Assembly: GCA_963840245.1 (NCBI GenBank)
Contig: CAWIYI010000038.1
Location: 1-24,476 of the forward strand
DNA length: 24,476 bases
Direction: 5' to 3'
From: Bog-473 sp963840245
GTDB lineage: Bacteria; Actinomycetota; Acidimicrobiia; Acidimicrobiales; RAAP-2
In this document: positions 15,004 through 24,459 of the stretch, in pieces
Numbering within the stretch: position 1 is the first letter of the stretch
Layout of the letters: the number at the start of each line of letters is the position of its first letter
Position numbers and translations under genes: made by a program
Notes under the pieces: generated by a model
The model's input: only the letters and a program-made list of their open reading frames with translations
What the model was told of the DNA's origin: nothing
Database searches by the model: none

Positions 15004-15046
15004 ACTTTCCTAGTCGGAAAGTCTATTACTTTCCAACTAGGAAAGT
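15004..15046. promoter_or_regulatory. Four-half-site palindromic operator overlapping a promoter, copy B
   Basis: Same 43-bp element as 9606-9648, with a single T to C change giving ACTTTCC-TAGTC-GGAAAGT in the promoter-distal arm as read on the plus strand. All four half-sites are unchanged. The minus-strand promoter hexamers TTGACT (15044-15049) and TAGACT (15020-15025) are retained. The last codons of the PAP2 gene run into this element, because 27 bp present in copy A are missing here. Confidence 0.85.
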
Positions 15047-15658
15047 CAACCGCCGGCCCGGCCGCAGGGTGGCCTGCCGGATCGCCGTGCCAGTGGTGAG
15101 GCCCAGGACGGCTCCTGCCATGACGTCCCCGGGGTAGTGCACCCCGTTGTGGACCCTGCTGTAACCAACGACAGTGGCCAAGCCATAGAGCGGCAGCGCA
15201 AGCTGAGGGAGGTCGGCCGTCACAGCGGTGGCGAAGGCGAAGGCGGACGCCGTGTGGCCCGACGGGAACGACGCCGACGACGGCATCGCCGCACGGCGCT
15301 CAGCGGTGAGGGCCGAACGGACCGGGCGTCTGCGGGGAAAAAGGCGCTTCGCTGCCAGGTTCGCCGTGGCGGAGGTGGCGCCGATCGCCACCAACCCCCG
15401 GGCTGCCGCCCGTCGGCCCCGCTGGCCGCCTACCAACGCCAGGAGCCCGGCCGTCACGAGCCAAATACCGGAATAGTTGGCGGCGTTCGAGACGATGGTC
15501 ATGGGCCCGTCCAGCGTCGGTGTCGGTGTCCTGGCCACGGCGTCATAGACCGCGTTGTCGACCGCATCGGCCTCCTCGACCAGGCGTCGCCACACCTCGT
15601 TTGGAGGCGGGAACGACGGGGAATGCCTGGTCCGCTCGGGACTCCCGTGCGCCGTCAT
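15026..15658 (-). CDS. PAP2-family membrane phosphatase (intact)
   Basis: 210-aa type 2 phosphatidic-acid phosphatase family protein. Such enzymes remove phosphate from lipid phosphates such as phosphatidate or isoprenyl diphosphates at the outer membrane face. All three motifs are present: KRLFPRRRP (KX6RP), SFPSGH, and SRVHNGVHYPGD with the catalytic His and Asp. Hydrophobic segments include GIWLVTAGLLALVGG, the stretches around VAIGATSATANLAA, TASAFAFATAV, and AGAVLGLTTG. The start at ATG 15658 has no strong ribosome site, so the N-terminus is tentative. The C-terminal residues (TFLVGK) are encoded within the operator of the next operon. This is the only full-length copy; its C-terminal 133 aa recur in the chimera at 9664-10806. 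Confidence 0.9.
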   Translation of the reverse strand: MTAHGSPERTRHSPSFPPPNEVWRRLVEEADAVDNAVYDAVARTPTPTLDGPMTIVSNAANYSGIWLVTAGLLALVGGQRGRRAAARGLVAIGATSATANLAAKRLFPRRRPVRSALTAERRAAMPSSASFPSGHTASAFAFATAVTADLPQLALPLYGLATVVGYSRVHNGVHYPGDVMAGAVLGLTTGTAIRQATLRPGRRLTFLVGK

Positions 15659-15895
15659 GCTGGGCCGGCCACGATCCCGGAGGGCCGGCCGCGCACCGCG
15701 CGGAACAGACCCGACAGGGTGGGCACGGCCAGTGGCGCCGATGTCGATGGTGGCCTCCCGGTCGGGCCAACAAGCATCGAGTGCCTCATGGTCGCACGAT
15801 AGAGCATCATCGCACGGCGGCCGAGATCCTGGACCAGAGCAGGTCGGAGACCTATTCCAGCCCCCCCGCCACCGGGTTTCTACACTGGTTGAACG

Positions 15896-16429
15896 ATGGT
15901 TGACTCAACGAGTTCGAACCAGAGGAGCTCTTCCTCAACCCCGCTGGTGCAACCTGCCCCCGGCGACAGCGACGCGGTGTTCGACCCTCTCGACACGGAG
16001 GGGAGTCCGGTAAAAAAGTTCGGGCTCGGCCTGTTTTTCTTGCTCCTCCTGGCTGGCTTGGTGCTGTTGATCGTGTTCTTCGGCTTCCTTCGCCATTGGA
16101 CGGCAATTCACACGGGCACGGTCTACTCGAGCAATAGTCCGATCTATTACAACTTCTGGTCTGGATTCGGCTCTGACCTTGGAGAGGCGACACTCATTGG
16201 TGCGGTCAGCGTCGGCGTCTACACCGTTGTACGCAAGGCCAACTGCCATGCCAAGGGGTGTTGGAGGATCGGCCACTATCCGCTCGAGGGGACTCCGTAT
16301 CACCTTTGTACACACCATCACCCGGGGGTGCCCACAAAAAGCGTGTCGCATGAACACATCCTCGAGCAGTATCGCAAGTCTCTAGAAGCAAAGAAGACAG
16401 CAGGATCTTCGACCCCGTCGGGGTCGTAG
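15896..16429 (+). CDS. Two-TM membrane protein with Cys/His-rich C-terminal motif, unknown function
   Basis: 177-aa hypothetical protein. A Ser/Pro-rich N-terminus (1-40) is followed by a strong transmembrane segment (about 42-65, LGLFFLLLLAGLVLLIVFFG), an external-looking Tyr-rich loop, a weaker hydrophobic segment (LGEATLIGAVSVGVYTVV), and a cytoplasmic CHAKGCWRIGHYPLEGT...LCTHHHPGVP motif that could bind zinc through Cys and His. The C-terminal helix is basic and Ser-rich. I recall similar C-x4-C / C-x2-HHP tails in actinobacterial and phage membrane proteins, without known function. ATG 15896 lies 9 nt after a TACACT hexamer (15881-15886), so the mRNA may be nearly leaderless. Base composition is lower in GC than the neighbours, hinting at transfer. 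Confidence 0.75.
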   Translation: MVDSTSSNQRSSSSTPLVQPAPGDSDAVFDPLDTEGSPVKKFGLGLFFLLLLAGLVLLIVFFGFLRHWTAIHTGTVYSSNSPIYYNFWSGFGSDLGEATLIGAVSVGVYTVVRKANCHAKGCWRIGHYPLEGTPYHLCTHHHPGVPTKSVSHEHILEQYRKSLEAKKTAGSSTPSGS

Positions 16430-16812
16430 CGTTCCAGGCAACGGGGAGGTTGAACTGCCGGGCGATCCACGAGAACCCGGCTGAGGGTTAAGGAGCCACA
16501 CTCAATCGTCCCGTCGATCTCCTCAAGAAGGTCCCGATGAGCTGAATCGCTCCTCTCGGCCGCGGTCGATGGCGTCGTCTCGTTGGCGCCGCATGAAGTC
16601 AGGAACTGGGTCCGGTCTCGAAGCCGCAGCGCTCCCAGACCGACTCGGAGCAGAGCTGGCATCCCACCCAGGGTCGTACCGGATGAGCAACAGTCGCTCC
16701 GAGGTGGAAAATGGCAGGTCTGGATGTCGGGTCGTCCCCAGTCAGCGCATCGGATCACGTTCTCGGCACCCAATGGTCAAGCGTCCTACGAACGCCCCGA
16801 GAGGAGGGTGAG
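16430..16812. other. 383-bp intergenic region without recognisable gene
   Basis: Open frames exist on both strands, but none has a credible start, composition or family resemblance. No tRNA, repeat or insertion-sequence end was seen. The last bases (16801-16812) hold the strong GAGGAGGGTGAG ribosome site of the lipid-kinase gene. This stretch could be a decayed gene. Confidence 0.5.
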
Positions 16813-17704
16813 ATGACGGATTCAGCCAACACCGCGCCGGTGCATCCGGTCCTCATCATGAACCCGAGGTCCGGCGGCGGGAAGGCCCAGCGCTTCGACC
16901 TGGTCGCTCGGTGCCGCGCCCGCGGCATCGAGCCAGTCGTGATGAAGGAGGGCGACGACCTGGCGTCGCTGGCCGCCGCCGCCGTGTCGTCGGGGGCCGA
17001 CGTCATCGGCATGGCCGGCGGCGACGGCTCCCAAGCGATCGTGGCCGCCGCCGCCTCCAGGCACGACATCCCCTACGTCTGCATACCGGCGGGCACACGC
17101 AACCACTTCGCCCTGGATATCGGCGTGGACCGGGACGATGTGATCGGTGCCCTCGACGCCTTACCACCACGGTGCCGAGCGCCGCATCGACTTGGCCCAG
17201 GTCAACGGTCGCGTCTTCGTGAACAATGCATCGATCGGCTTCTACGGCGAGGTTGTGCAGTCGCCCGAGTACCGCGACGCCAAGCTGCGCACGGTCATCG
17301 AAATGCTGCCCGACCTGCTCGGCCCCGGCGCAGTGCCCTTCGACCTGCGCTTCACCGACCCGGGCGGAGCGGAATACGAGACGGCTCAGCTCGTCATGGT
17401 GTCCAACAACCGCTACCAGCTCGACCCGCTCGGCGCTCAGGGCACCCGGGGGGCGATGGACGGAGGGACGCTCGGCGTGGTGGTGGTGCCCGACGGACCG
17501 CCGTTGCGCCACTGGCCGGAATGGACCACCCTTCGCTTCGAGATCGACTCCGGGGCCACGATCGACGTCGGATTGGACGGCGAGGCCCTCAGGCTCGAGC
17601 CGCCGCTCCGATTCGAGTCGCTCCCGGCCGCCCTGCGCATCCGGACTCCAGCCGGCCGGCGCCATTCCGGGCCGCTGCCGCTCAGGCGGAGGCCATCTTC
17701 ATAG
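16813..17704 (+). CDS. Diacylglycerol kinase-family lipid kinase, frameshifted
   Basis: About 296 aa once one extra T at 17161/17162 is removed. Members phosphorylate diacylglycerol or related lipids with ATP at the inner membrane face. Motifs in the first frame are NPRSGGGKAQRF (phosphate binding), GGDGSQAIV (the conserved GGDGS) and PAGTRNHFALDIGVDRDD. In the second frame, ERRIDLAQVNGRVFVNNASIGFYGEVVQ, TAQLVMVSNNRYQ and VGLDGEALRLEPPLRF are the expected C-terminal beta-sandwich elements. The break falls after IGALDA; joining to YHHGAERRID restores a normal family alignment. ATG 16813 has an excellent GAGGAGG site. Either the gene is inactive or the base is a sequence error; the two halves show no other damage. 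Confidence 0.82.
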
Positions 17705-17736
17705 CGCTATCCGGCGCCATCGCATCACGCACCGGG

Positions 17737-18300
17737 TCAGTCGTTCTCCACCGTGTAGTCCCAGTAGCCGACGACATGCTTGTGATCGGGCGCCCACTGC
17801 ATCATGCCCTCGCCGACCAGCTCGTAGGCGCGGAGCTTGAAGGTGAGCGTCTGGCCCGGGTGCAGGACCGGCGGCGGTCGGTGCTCGCCCGGGACCAGTC
17901 CCATGAGGAACACCGAACCGAGGTGGTCGACCGAGTGGAAGTCGGCGATGGAGACGGGCACGTCGGCACTGGCATCCTTCATCGTCACGGTCCACGTGCA
18001 GGTGGTGGCGTCCGGTTGGGCGGGGAGGCCCTCTCCCGGGGTGATCGGGCCGCTCACGGTGACGTCGACGTGGAATGCCTTCGTCTTCGCCTCGATGGCC
18101 AGGCCCTCGGTCTGCAAGGCCGGCTTCGCCTCGGTGCCGATCAGCGTGGCATCGATGGTCGGATCGAGCGTCTTCTTCGGGAGGAAGGACGGGTAGTGCG
18201 CGGTGGTCTTCCCCGGCAGGGCGGAGGGCATGCTCGACCCAGCCCCGCCGCCACAACCGGCGAGGACGAGCGCTCCCAGGAGAACGGCGATGCACAGCAC
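17737..18300 (-). CDS. Putative secreted lipoprotein, N-terminus uncertain
   Basis: Unknown function. A hydrophobic stretch (IAVLLGALVLAG) ends in a lipobox, LAGC followed by GGG, typical of a membrane-anchored lipoprotein. The mature part of about 170 aa has an N-terminal Ser/Pro region and a beta-rich domain with FHVDVTVSGPI, CTWTVTMKDASADVPVSI and the C-terminal GYWDYTVEND. The N-terminus is problematic. GTG 18300 gives 187 aa but a signal peptide with no basic residues and no ribosome site. ATG 18364, behind GGAGG, is in another frame and would supply a basic n-region (MDSTARSRASR) if a frameshift lay between 18300 and 18364. A perfect 13-bp hairpin sits in that interval. It lies directly downstream of the large phosphoesterase gene on the same strand. 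Confidence 0.6.
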   Translation of the reverse strand: MLCIAVLLGALVLAGCGGGAGSSMPSALPGKTTAHYPSFLPKKTLDPTIDATLIGTEAKPALQTEGLAIEAKTKAFHVDVTVSGPITPGEGLPAQPDATTCTWTVTMKDASADVPVSIADFHSVDHLGSVFLMGLVPGEHRPPPVLHPGQTLTFKLRAYELVGEGMMQWAPDHKHVVGYWDYTVEND

Positions 18301-18332
18301 GCTGGGGCCGGGCTTGCGTGCCCGGCCCCAGC
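18301..18332 (-). terminator. 13-bp perfect GC hairpin downstream of phosphoesterase gene
   Basis: GCTGGGGCCGGGC, a 6-nt loop, then its exact complement (18320-18332). It begins about 50 nt after the phosphoesterase stop and lacks a U-tract, as many actinobacterial terminators do. Because it sits just before the lipoprotein, it could instead act as an attenuator. Confidence 0.45.
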
Positions 18333-18382
18333 CGCGATGCTCGCGAGCGTGCGGTGGAGTCCATCGGTTGCCCGTGGACCTC

Positions 18383-21350
18383 CTAACCCTTCGTGCCCTT
18401 CGCGCCACCTGAGGCCGGGGTGCCCGGGTGTGCCGTTCCCGCCGTTGCCCCCGTTGCCACCCGGATGGTTGCCGCGCCGTTGCCGCCCTTGCCGCCGTCG
18501 CCCCCGTTGCCGAAGAAGCCGTTACAGGGCGGCGTGTCGAGCGGCGTCGTCGGGGCGCCGGCCGCGGTGAGCCAGACCCCGTTGACGAATTCCTCCGGCG
18601 GGCACGCACCGTTGCCACCGTTGCCGCCGTTCCCGCCGTGGCCGGCCGCCGTGACACCGTTGCCGCCGTTGCCACCCTTGCCGCCGCTCGTCCCGCAGCC
18701 GGGCGCTCCCGCCAGACCGGGAGCTCCACCGAAGCCGCCGGTTCCCGGCTTGGCGCTCTTCGCCCCGGGACCGAGGTTGACGTGGACCGGGCAGTACAGC
18801 GCCGTCGCGCCGCTCCCGCTGACCGTGGCGAAGCCGTGCGGCACCGTCACGGGAGCGAAGTGCTCGGCGCTGAAGACGTCCGGCCCGAAGCTGGCCAGTC
18901 CGGCCTGCGCCGCGTAGCCGATGTGGCCCTGTCCGTCGAGGCCGCCGCAGACCGTCCCGGCCGCCAGAGGCGTGTCGGCGTTGGACGGGTTCGTGCAGGA
19001 CTTCCCGGTCAGGAACAGGTCCTCGAGGCTGCGCAGCATGCTGTAGTGGTTGTAGAAGGTGCTCGACACGGTGCCCGGCTTGATGAGCGGGCTGATCAGC
19101 ACCGTCCCGGTGTCACCGCCGCCCGGCGTGAAGTCGGTCGGGTCGAACAGCGGGTCGGCGGAGACGCAGCCCGCGGTCGTCGCCGCCTCGTCGCCGCTGG
19201 GGCACGTGGTGCTCCCGACGGTGGACGTCGCTCCTTCGGCACTCAGGGTCACGTTGCCGTTGAAACCGTTCGGCAGGGTGACCGGCTGACCGCTGTCGTT
19301 GAGCAGCTGGAAGGTGCCGATCCACGGCTTGGCGAAGTTGTTCGAGGCCGTGGTGGTGCTGGCGTTGCCCGAGAGGGCGATCGGTCCGGTGTCGCTCACG
19401 GCGCCGACGAAGGTGTCGGGCGGGATCGTGTTGCCGTTGGCGTCCGTGCCCGAGACGAGCCGGCCCGTGTCGTCGGCGTTGATCTTCGAGTCCCCGACCA
19501 GGCTCGACTTGGCGGCGACCTCGGCCGGTTCTGTCGCTGTGCCGGGTGATCCGCTCACGTTGGGGCTCTCACCGGCGAGCCCGGTCGGCCGGTCGATGAA
19601 TCCGGCGGCGCCCGGGCCGGGCTGCAGCTGCTGACCCGAGCCGGTGGTCACCTCGGGGTCGTTCGGGCCCGTCGGCTCGGTGCTCACGTTGTGGCCGTTG
19701 ATGTTCTCACCGGCGGCGTCGGCCAGGACGCCGTAGGCGCCGTAGAGGCTGTCGGCCCCCGGTGCCGTGGTCCCGGGCGAGCCGAAGGACGGCTGGTCCG
19801 CCGGGGCCGGGAAGAGCGTGCTGTCACCGGGAGCGGGCACGTTGTTGAAACTGTTGCCGACGGTGAACGGCGGGTTGGCCTCGTCGAAGGTGATGTCGAT
19901 CATGCCCCCGTCGGCGAAGGCCGCGGACTGCTCGATCATCGGGATGTAGTAGCGCAGGAAGAGGTCGGCGGCGTAGAGCCCACCGGTGAAGTTGGCCGGG
20001 GTCGTCGCCTCGGGGTCGTCGGCCGGCAGGCCGGCCGGGGTGTAGTTCGGCGTGCCGTTGGCGTTGAAGGCCCCGGAGAGGTTGTTGCCCTGGCAGCTGG
20101 CGTCGTGGGCGTCGCTGCAGTTGTTCGGCGTGATCCAGTTGAACGCCGGAACCTGGTTGGCCGGGAGGCTCAGGTCGTGGGCCAGGCCGTACGTGGGGTC
20201 GTCGAGGTTGGCCACGTGGTTGGCGTCACAGTTGGTGTCGCTCTTCCCGTTCGTCGGGGCGCCCGGTCCGTCGAACTCGGGCCCGGTCGGCTGGTTGAGG
20301 GCCGGCTGGGCCGGGTAGGTGACGCCGCTCTGCGTCCCGGCGGACTCGCCGGTCAGGGCGCCGAACCACCCGGTCGGGAAGTGCTTGGCCACGAACTGGT
20401 CGGCCGGGTCGCCGTTGTTGTTGGCGTTGGCCGGCTGGGCACCCGTGAAGCTCGTCACGTCACCCGAGGGGGCGACGAGGTTCGTCGGGTTGGTGACCGC
20501 GTTGTTGCTCGCCATGCCCGGGTACCCGCACATTCCGTCGTCACGCCCGGGCACGGTGTCGCTCACCCCGGGGGTGGAGCCCGTCACGTACGACGTCGAT
20601 CCCGTGGGCTGGGCTCCCCCGAGGTCCTGGGCGTAGGCCTTCCAGGAGACACCGGCCGCGTTGAACTGGTTGAACAGGGTCGTGACGTCCGTCGGGTAGA
20701 CGCAGCCGTTGGAGCCCAGGTTGGCGTCGACGCCACCGTGCACGAGGAGCTGGCCGAAGTTTCCGTTGGTGCTGCCCGACGTCGTCGGTGCGTTGGTGTT
20801 GGTTCCAGGGCCGCTGGTCGTGAGGTCGGTGTCCGTGCCCGTGCCGACCGTGCCGGTGGTGATGATCCCGCTGTTGTTGTTGGTCATGCTCGCCGTGGTC
20901 GAGCAGTCGTCCTGCACGTCCGAAGGACGGCGACTGGCCGGACACCAGCGAGATGTAGTTGTCCATGCTGAAGTGACCGGTGCCGTAGTAGTTCGTCAGC
21001 AGCGCTCCCTGCTGGGGCAGCGTCTGCCACAGGTAGCTGTTCTGGTTGAGGCCGGTGAAGGTCTCGTCGTAGGACTTGTTCTCCAAGATGATGAGCCACA
21101 CGTGCTTGACCGCGCCCACGGGGGTGCCGGTCGAGGTGATCACGCATTGCGCCTGGTTGTTGGCACCGCCCGCAGGGAGCTGCAACGAGCTGCCGGCCGG
21201 GCACGACGTGGGGGTCGCCGCAGACGCCGACGGCATGGACGCGACCGAGGTCGAGATGCTCGCGCCCGACAGGGCGATCAGCCCGATGGCGGCGGACGCC
21301 ATCGTCCCGGTCCGTACACGGTGTTGCCGGAACCTCTTCGAGATTCGCAC
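18383..21350 (-). CDS. Large secreted phosphoesterase (PF04185 type) with PGRS-like Gly-rich tail, frameshifted
   Basis: About 988 aa if one extra base at 20923/20924 is removed. GTG 21350 has AGGAGG four bases upstream. The N-terminus is a long basic signal peptide ending near SASAAT. The phosphoesterase (phospholipase C/acid phosphatase) domain begins with HVWLIILENKSYDETFTG, which holds the metal-ligand Asn, then GHFSMDNYISLVSGQSP. After the frameshift come DVQDDC, ITFDEANPPF (acidic metal ligands) and FYNHYSMLRSLEDLFL. From about 18383 to 18760 the tail is Gly/Asn-rich with GGNGGNGG, GGKGGNGG and GGDGGKGG runs. These are split by a non-repetitive knob flanked by Cys (ACPPEE...PPCNG). It probably hydrolyses phosphate esters outside the cell. 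The protein is Asn/Thr/Gly-rich, unlike its neighbours. The tail resembles mycobacterial PE_PGRS repeats, without a PE domain. Confidence 0.82.
18440..18700 (-). repeat. GGNGG-encoding repeat tract in phosphoesterase tail
   Basis: Dense imperfect repeats of GTTGCCGCC/GTTGCCACC-type triplets (plus strand) encode Gly-Gly-Asn units in two blocks (about 18460-18530 and 18605-18695). A 75-bp non-repetitive stretch separates them. Confidence 0.75.
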
Positions 21351-21603
21351 CAGTCCTCCTCAGTAGGGCTTGAGATCCGCAGAAGGGATCGCCGCAAACC
21401 TAAGGTCGGCGGGTTACGCCGAAGATGACATCGCGCAACGTGTGCCTTATTTCTGTGTGACCGGACCGCGAACACACACCCGTTCGGCAGAGTGAGTTCG
21501 TCACTGAAGGGCTGAAGGAGTCAGCACACACGGGTTGGCCCCGCCGACGCGGCGCACCGAGGCCGCACCGGGACTCCACCGTCTCGGCGGCCCCGCCGTC
21601 TCG

Positions 21604-22155
21604 TCAGCCCGGCCGCTTGCCGAGACTCTTCCCGAGATTGCGGATCTTGGCCCGGACCGAGGCGGGGAGCAGCTTCTGTTCGGACGGGCAGAGCGCCAGC
21701 AGCGCCACGCTCTCGATGGTGTTGAAGGTCGTCACCGACAGGGGAAGATGAGTCTGGGTCTCCGTGCCCCTGGCGCCCGTCGCCTCCTCGACCAGCGCAG
21801 CATCGAGGCCTCCGCCGCGTTTGAGCAACGCGCAGAACGCCGACCCGTCGGTCAACAGCGCCCGGAGGGCGACGTTCTCCTGCTTCTGCTCGTAGGCGGC
21901 CAGCTTGGGGTCGGCCTCGGCCACATCGGTGAAGAACTTCGTGTCCTGCGCGGCGGATGTTCTCGGTGCCCTCAGCGGCGCCGAAGGCGGAGCTGACGTC
22001 GAGGTCTGGGGCGACACGCTCGCGGCCGCGGATCCCGTGGGGCCGATGAGACCGAACGAGCCGCCGACAACGACGGCGAGGAGGACGGGCAGGAGCGCAG
22101 CAGTGCGGCGCAAAGGCAAGGTCACCGCCGCCACGCCGCCAGTGTGGCACAACAC
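21604..22155 (-). CDS. Exported DUF732-like protein
   Basis: Up to 183 aa; the start is uncertain among ATG 22155 and downstream GTG codons, any of which leaves the signal sequence (LPLRRTAALLPVLLAVVVGG) intact. The cleavage region is Ala/Ser-rich. The mature domain has the DUF732 pattern: a helix with DTKFFTDV, then GSAFCALLKRGGG, and a closing ALLALCPSEQ. The two Cys residues would form a disulfide. The C-terminus is basic (KIRNLGKSLGKRPG). Such small secreted helical proteins are common in actinobacteria and have no assigned function. It lies between the phosphoesterase and groEL on the same strand, but is separated from groEL by a strong hairpin. Confidence 0.7.
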   Translation of the reverse strand: MLCHTGGVAAVTLPLRRTAALLPVLLAVVVGGSFGLIGPTGSAAASVSPQTSTSAPPSAPLRAPRTSAAQDTKFFTDVAEADPKLAAYEQKQENVALRALLTDGSAFCALLKRGGGLDAALVEEATGARGTETQTHLPLSVTTFNTIESVALLALCPSEQKLLPASVRAKIRNLGKSLGKRPG

Positions 22156-22264
22156 TTTCCGGCGGCTCCCGTGCCGGCGGCCGAACGCGAACGGAGACTG
22201 AACTCCGTCACCCGGGCGTCACCTGGACACGGCGCGCCGCCGCATTGTGGCCCGGCACACGCGC

Positions 22265-22292
22265 CGAGGCCGGGTCCGCAGACCCGGCCTCG
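22265..22292 (-). terminator. groEL operon terminator hairpin
   Basis: Perfect 12-bp stem CGAGGCCGGGTC with a 4-nt loop, starting 56 nt after the groEL stop. There is no U-run; position and strength support termination of the groES-groEL transcript. Confidence 0.7.
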
Positions 22293-22347
22293 AAGCCCGA
22301 CACGACCGCGAGGGTAGCGCCGGTGAACAGCAAATGCAGCGGCAGGG

Positions 22348-24003
<1,656 letters not shown>

Positions 24004-24116
24004 GACTTTGTCGAACTCCTCTCGAGTCCTCGAATCTCAGGAAAATTGCGGGGAGGCCGCCGCGCCGGCCCGGGGGGAACCGGGGCGGCGGGCAGACCCG
24101 GAATGCGTGTGACCGA

Positions 24117-24407
24117 TCAGGCCAGCTTGGCCAGGACGTCGCGGCTCGAGAGGATGAGGAGGTCCTCGCCCTCCACCGTGATCTCGGTGCCGCCGTACTT
24201 GGAGTAGACGACCGTGTCGCCCTGGGCGACGTCCATGGGGATGATCTCGCCGGTGTCCTCGGAGCGGCGGCCCGGTCCTACGGCGATCACCTCACCCTGC
24301 TGGGGCTTTTCCTTGGCGGTGTCGGGAATGACCAGGCCAGAGGCGGTGGTCTCCTCGGACTCGCCGGGACGGACGACGATCCGGTCATCGAGGGGGTGCA
24401 ACTTCAT
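24117..24407 (-). CDS. groES: 10-kDa co-chaperonin GroES
   Basis: 96-aa lid of the GroEL chamber. It starts with KLHPLDDRIVVRP. The mobile loop that contacts GroEL is ETTASGLVIPDTAKEKPQQG (about 19-38), and the roof and C-terminal strands (YSKYGGTEI, LLILSSRDVLA) follow. ATG 24407 has a strong AAGGAGG site 10 bases upstream (24418-24424). It is first in the groES-groEL operon and directly downstream of the CIRCE element. Confidence 0.98.
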   Translation of the reverse strand: MKLHPLDDRIVVRPGESEETTASGLVIPDTAKEKPQQGEVIAVGPGRRSEDTGEIIPMDVAQGDTVVYSKYGGTEITVEGEDLLILSSRDVLAKLA

Positions 24408-24422
24408 TTGGAACAGGCCTCC

Positions 24423-24459
24423 TTGGCACTCGTTAGCACTCTCAGGTTGCGAGTGCCAG
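24423..24459 (-). promoter_or_regulatory. CIRCE element (HrcA operator) with an extra half-site
   Basis: TTAGCACTC (24433-24441), 9 nt, GAGTGCCAG (24451-24459) matches the CIRCE consensus TTAGCACTC-N9-GAGTGCTAA with two mismatches in the distal arm. An additional half-site, TTGGCACTC (24423-24431), lies exactly 10 bp away on the groES side. HrcA should repress groES-groEL here at normal temperature. Confidence 0.92.

Larger units (their letters stand above)
10065..15435. repeat. Tandem segmental duplication, copy B (5371 bp)
   Basis: Directly abuts copy A. It begins at the equivalent of position 4479 inside guaB3 and ends at the equivalent of 10064 inside the PAP2 gene. Beyond 15435 the PAP2 gene continues with its true N-terminal codons, and left of 4479 guaB3 continues with its true C-terminal codons. 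The novel joint is therefore only at 10064/10065. Confidence 0.95.

Noticed and set aside
4479..15435. Composite transposon or integrated element causing the duplication
   Set aside because: No transposase, integrase, terminal inverted repeats or target-site duplication was seen at either boundary or at the joint.
16318..16811. Possible genes in the 383-bp gap on either strand
   Set aside because: No ribosome site, no family resemblance and overlap with neighbouring genes; left as non-coding.
18440..18700. CRISPR array from the regular repeats
   Set aside because: The repeats are short, imperfect, in frame and encode Gly-Gly-Asn units; there are no unique equal-length spacers.
18383..18790. 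A true PE_PGRS protein
   Set aside because: Only the GGNGG tail resembles that family; there is no PE domain, and the front is a secreted phosphoesterase.
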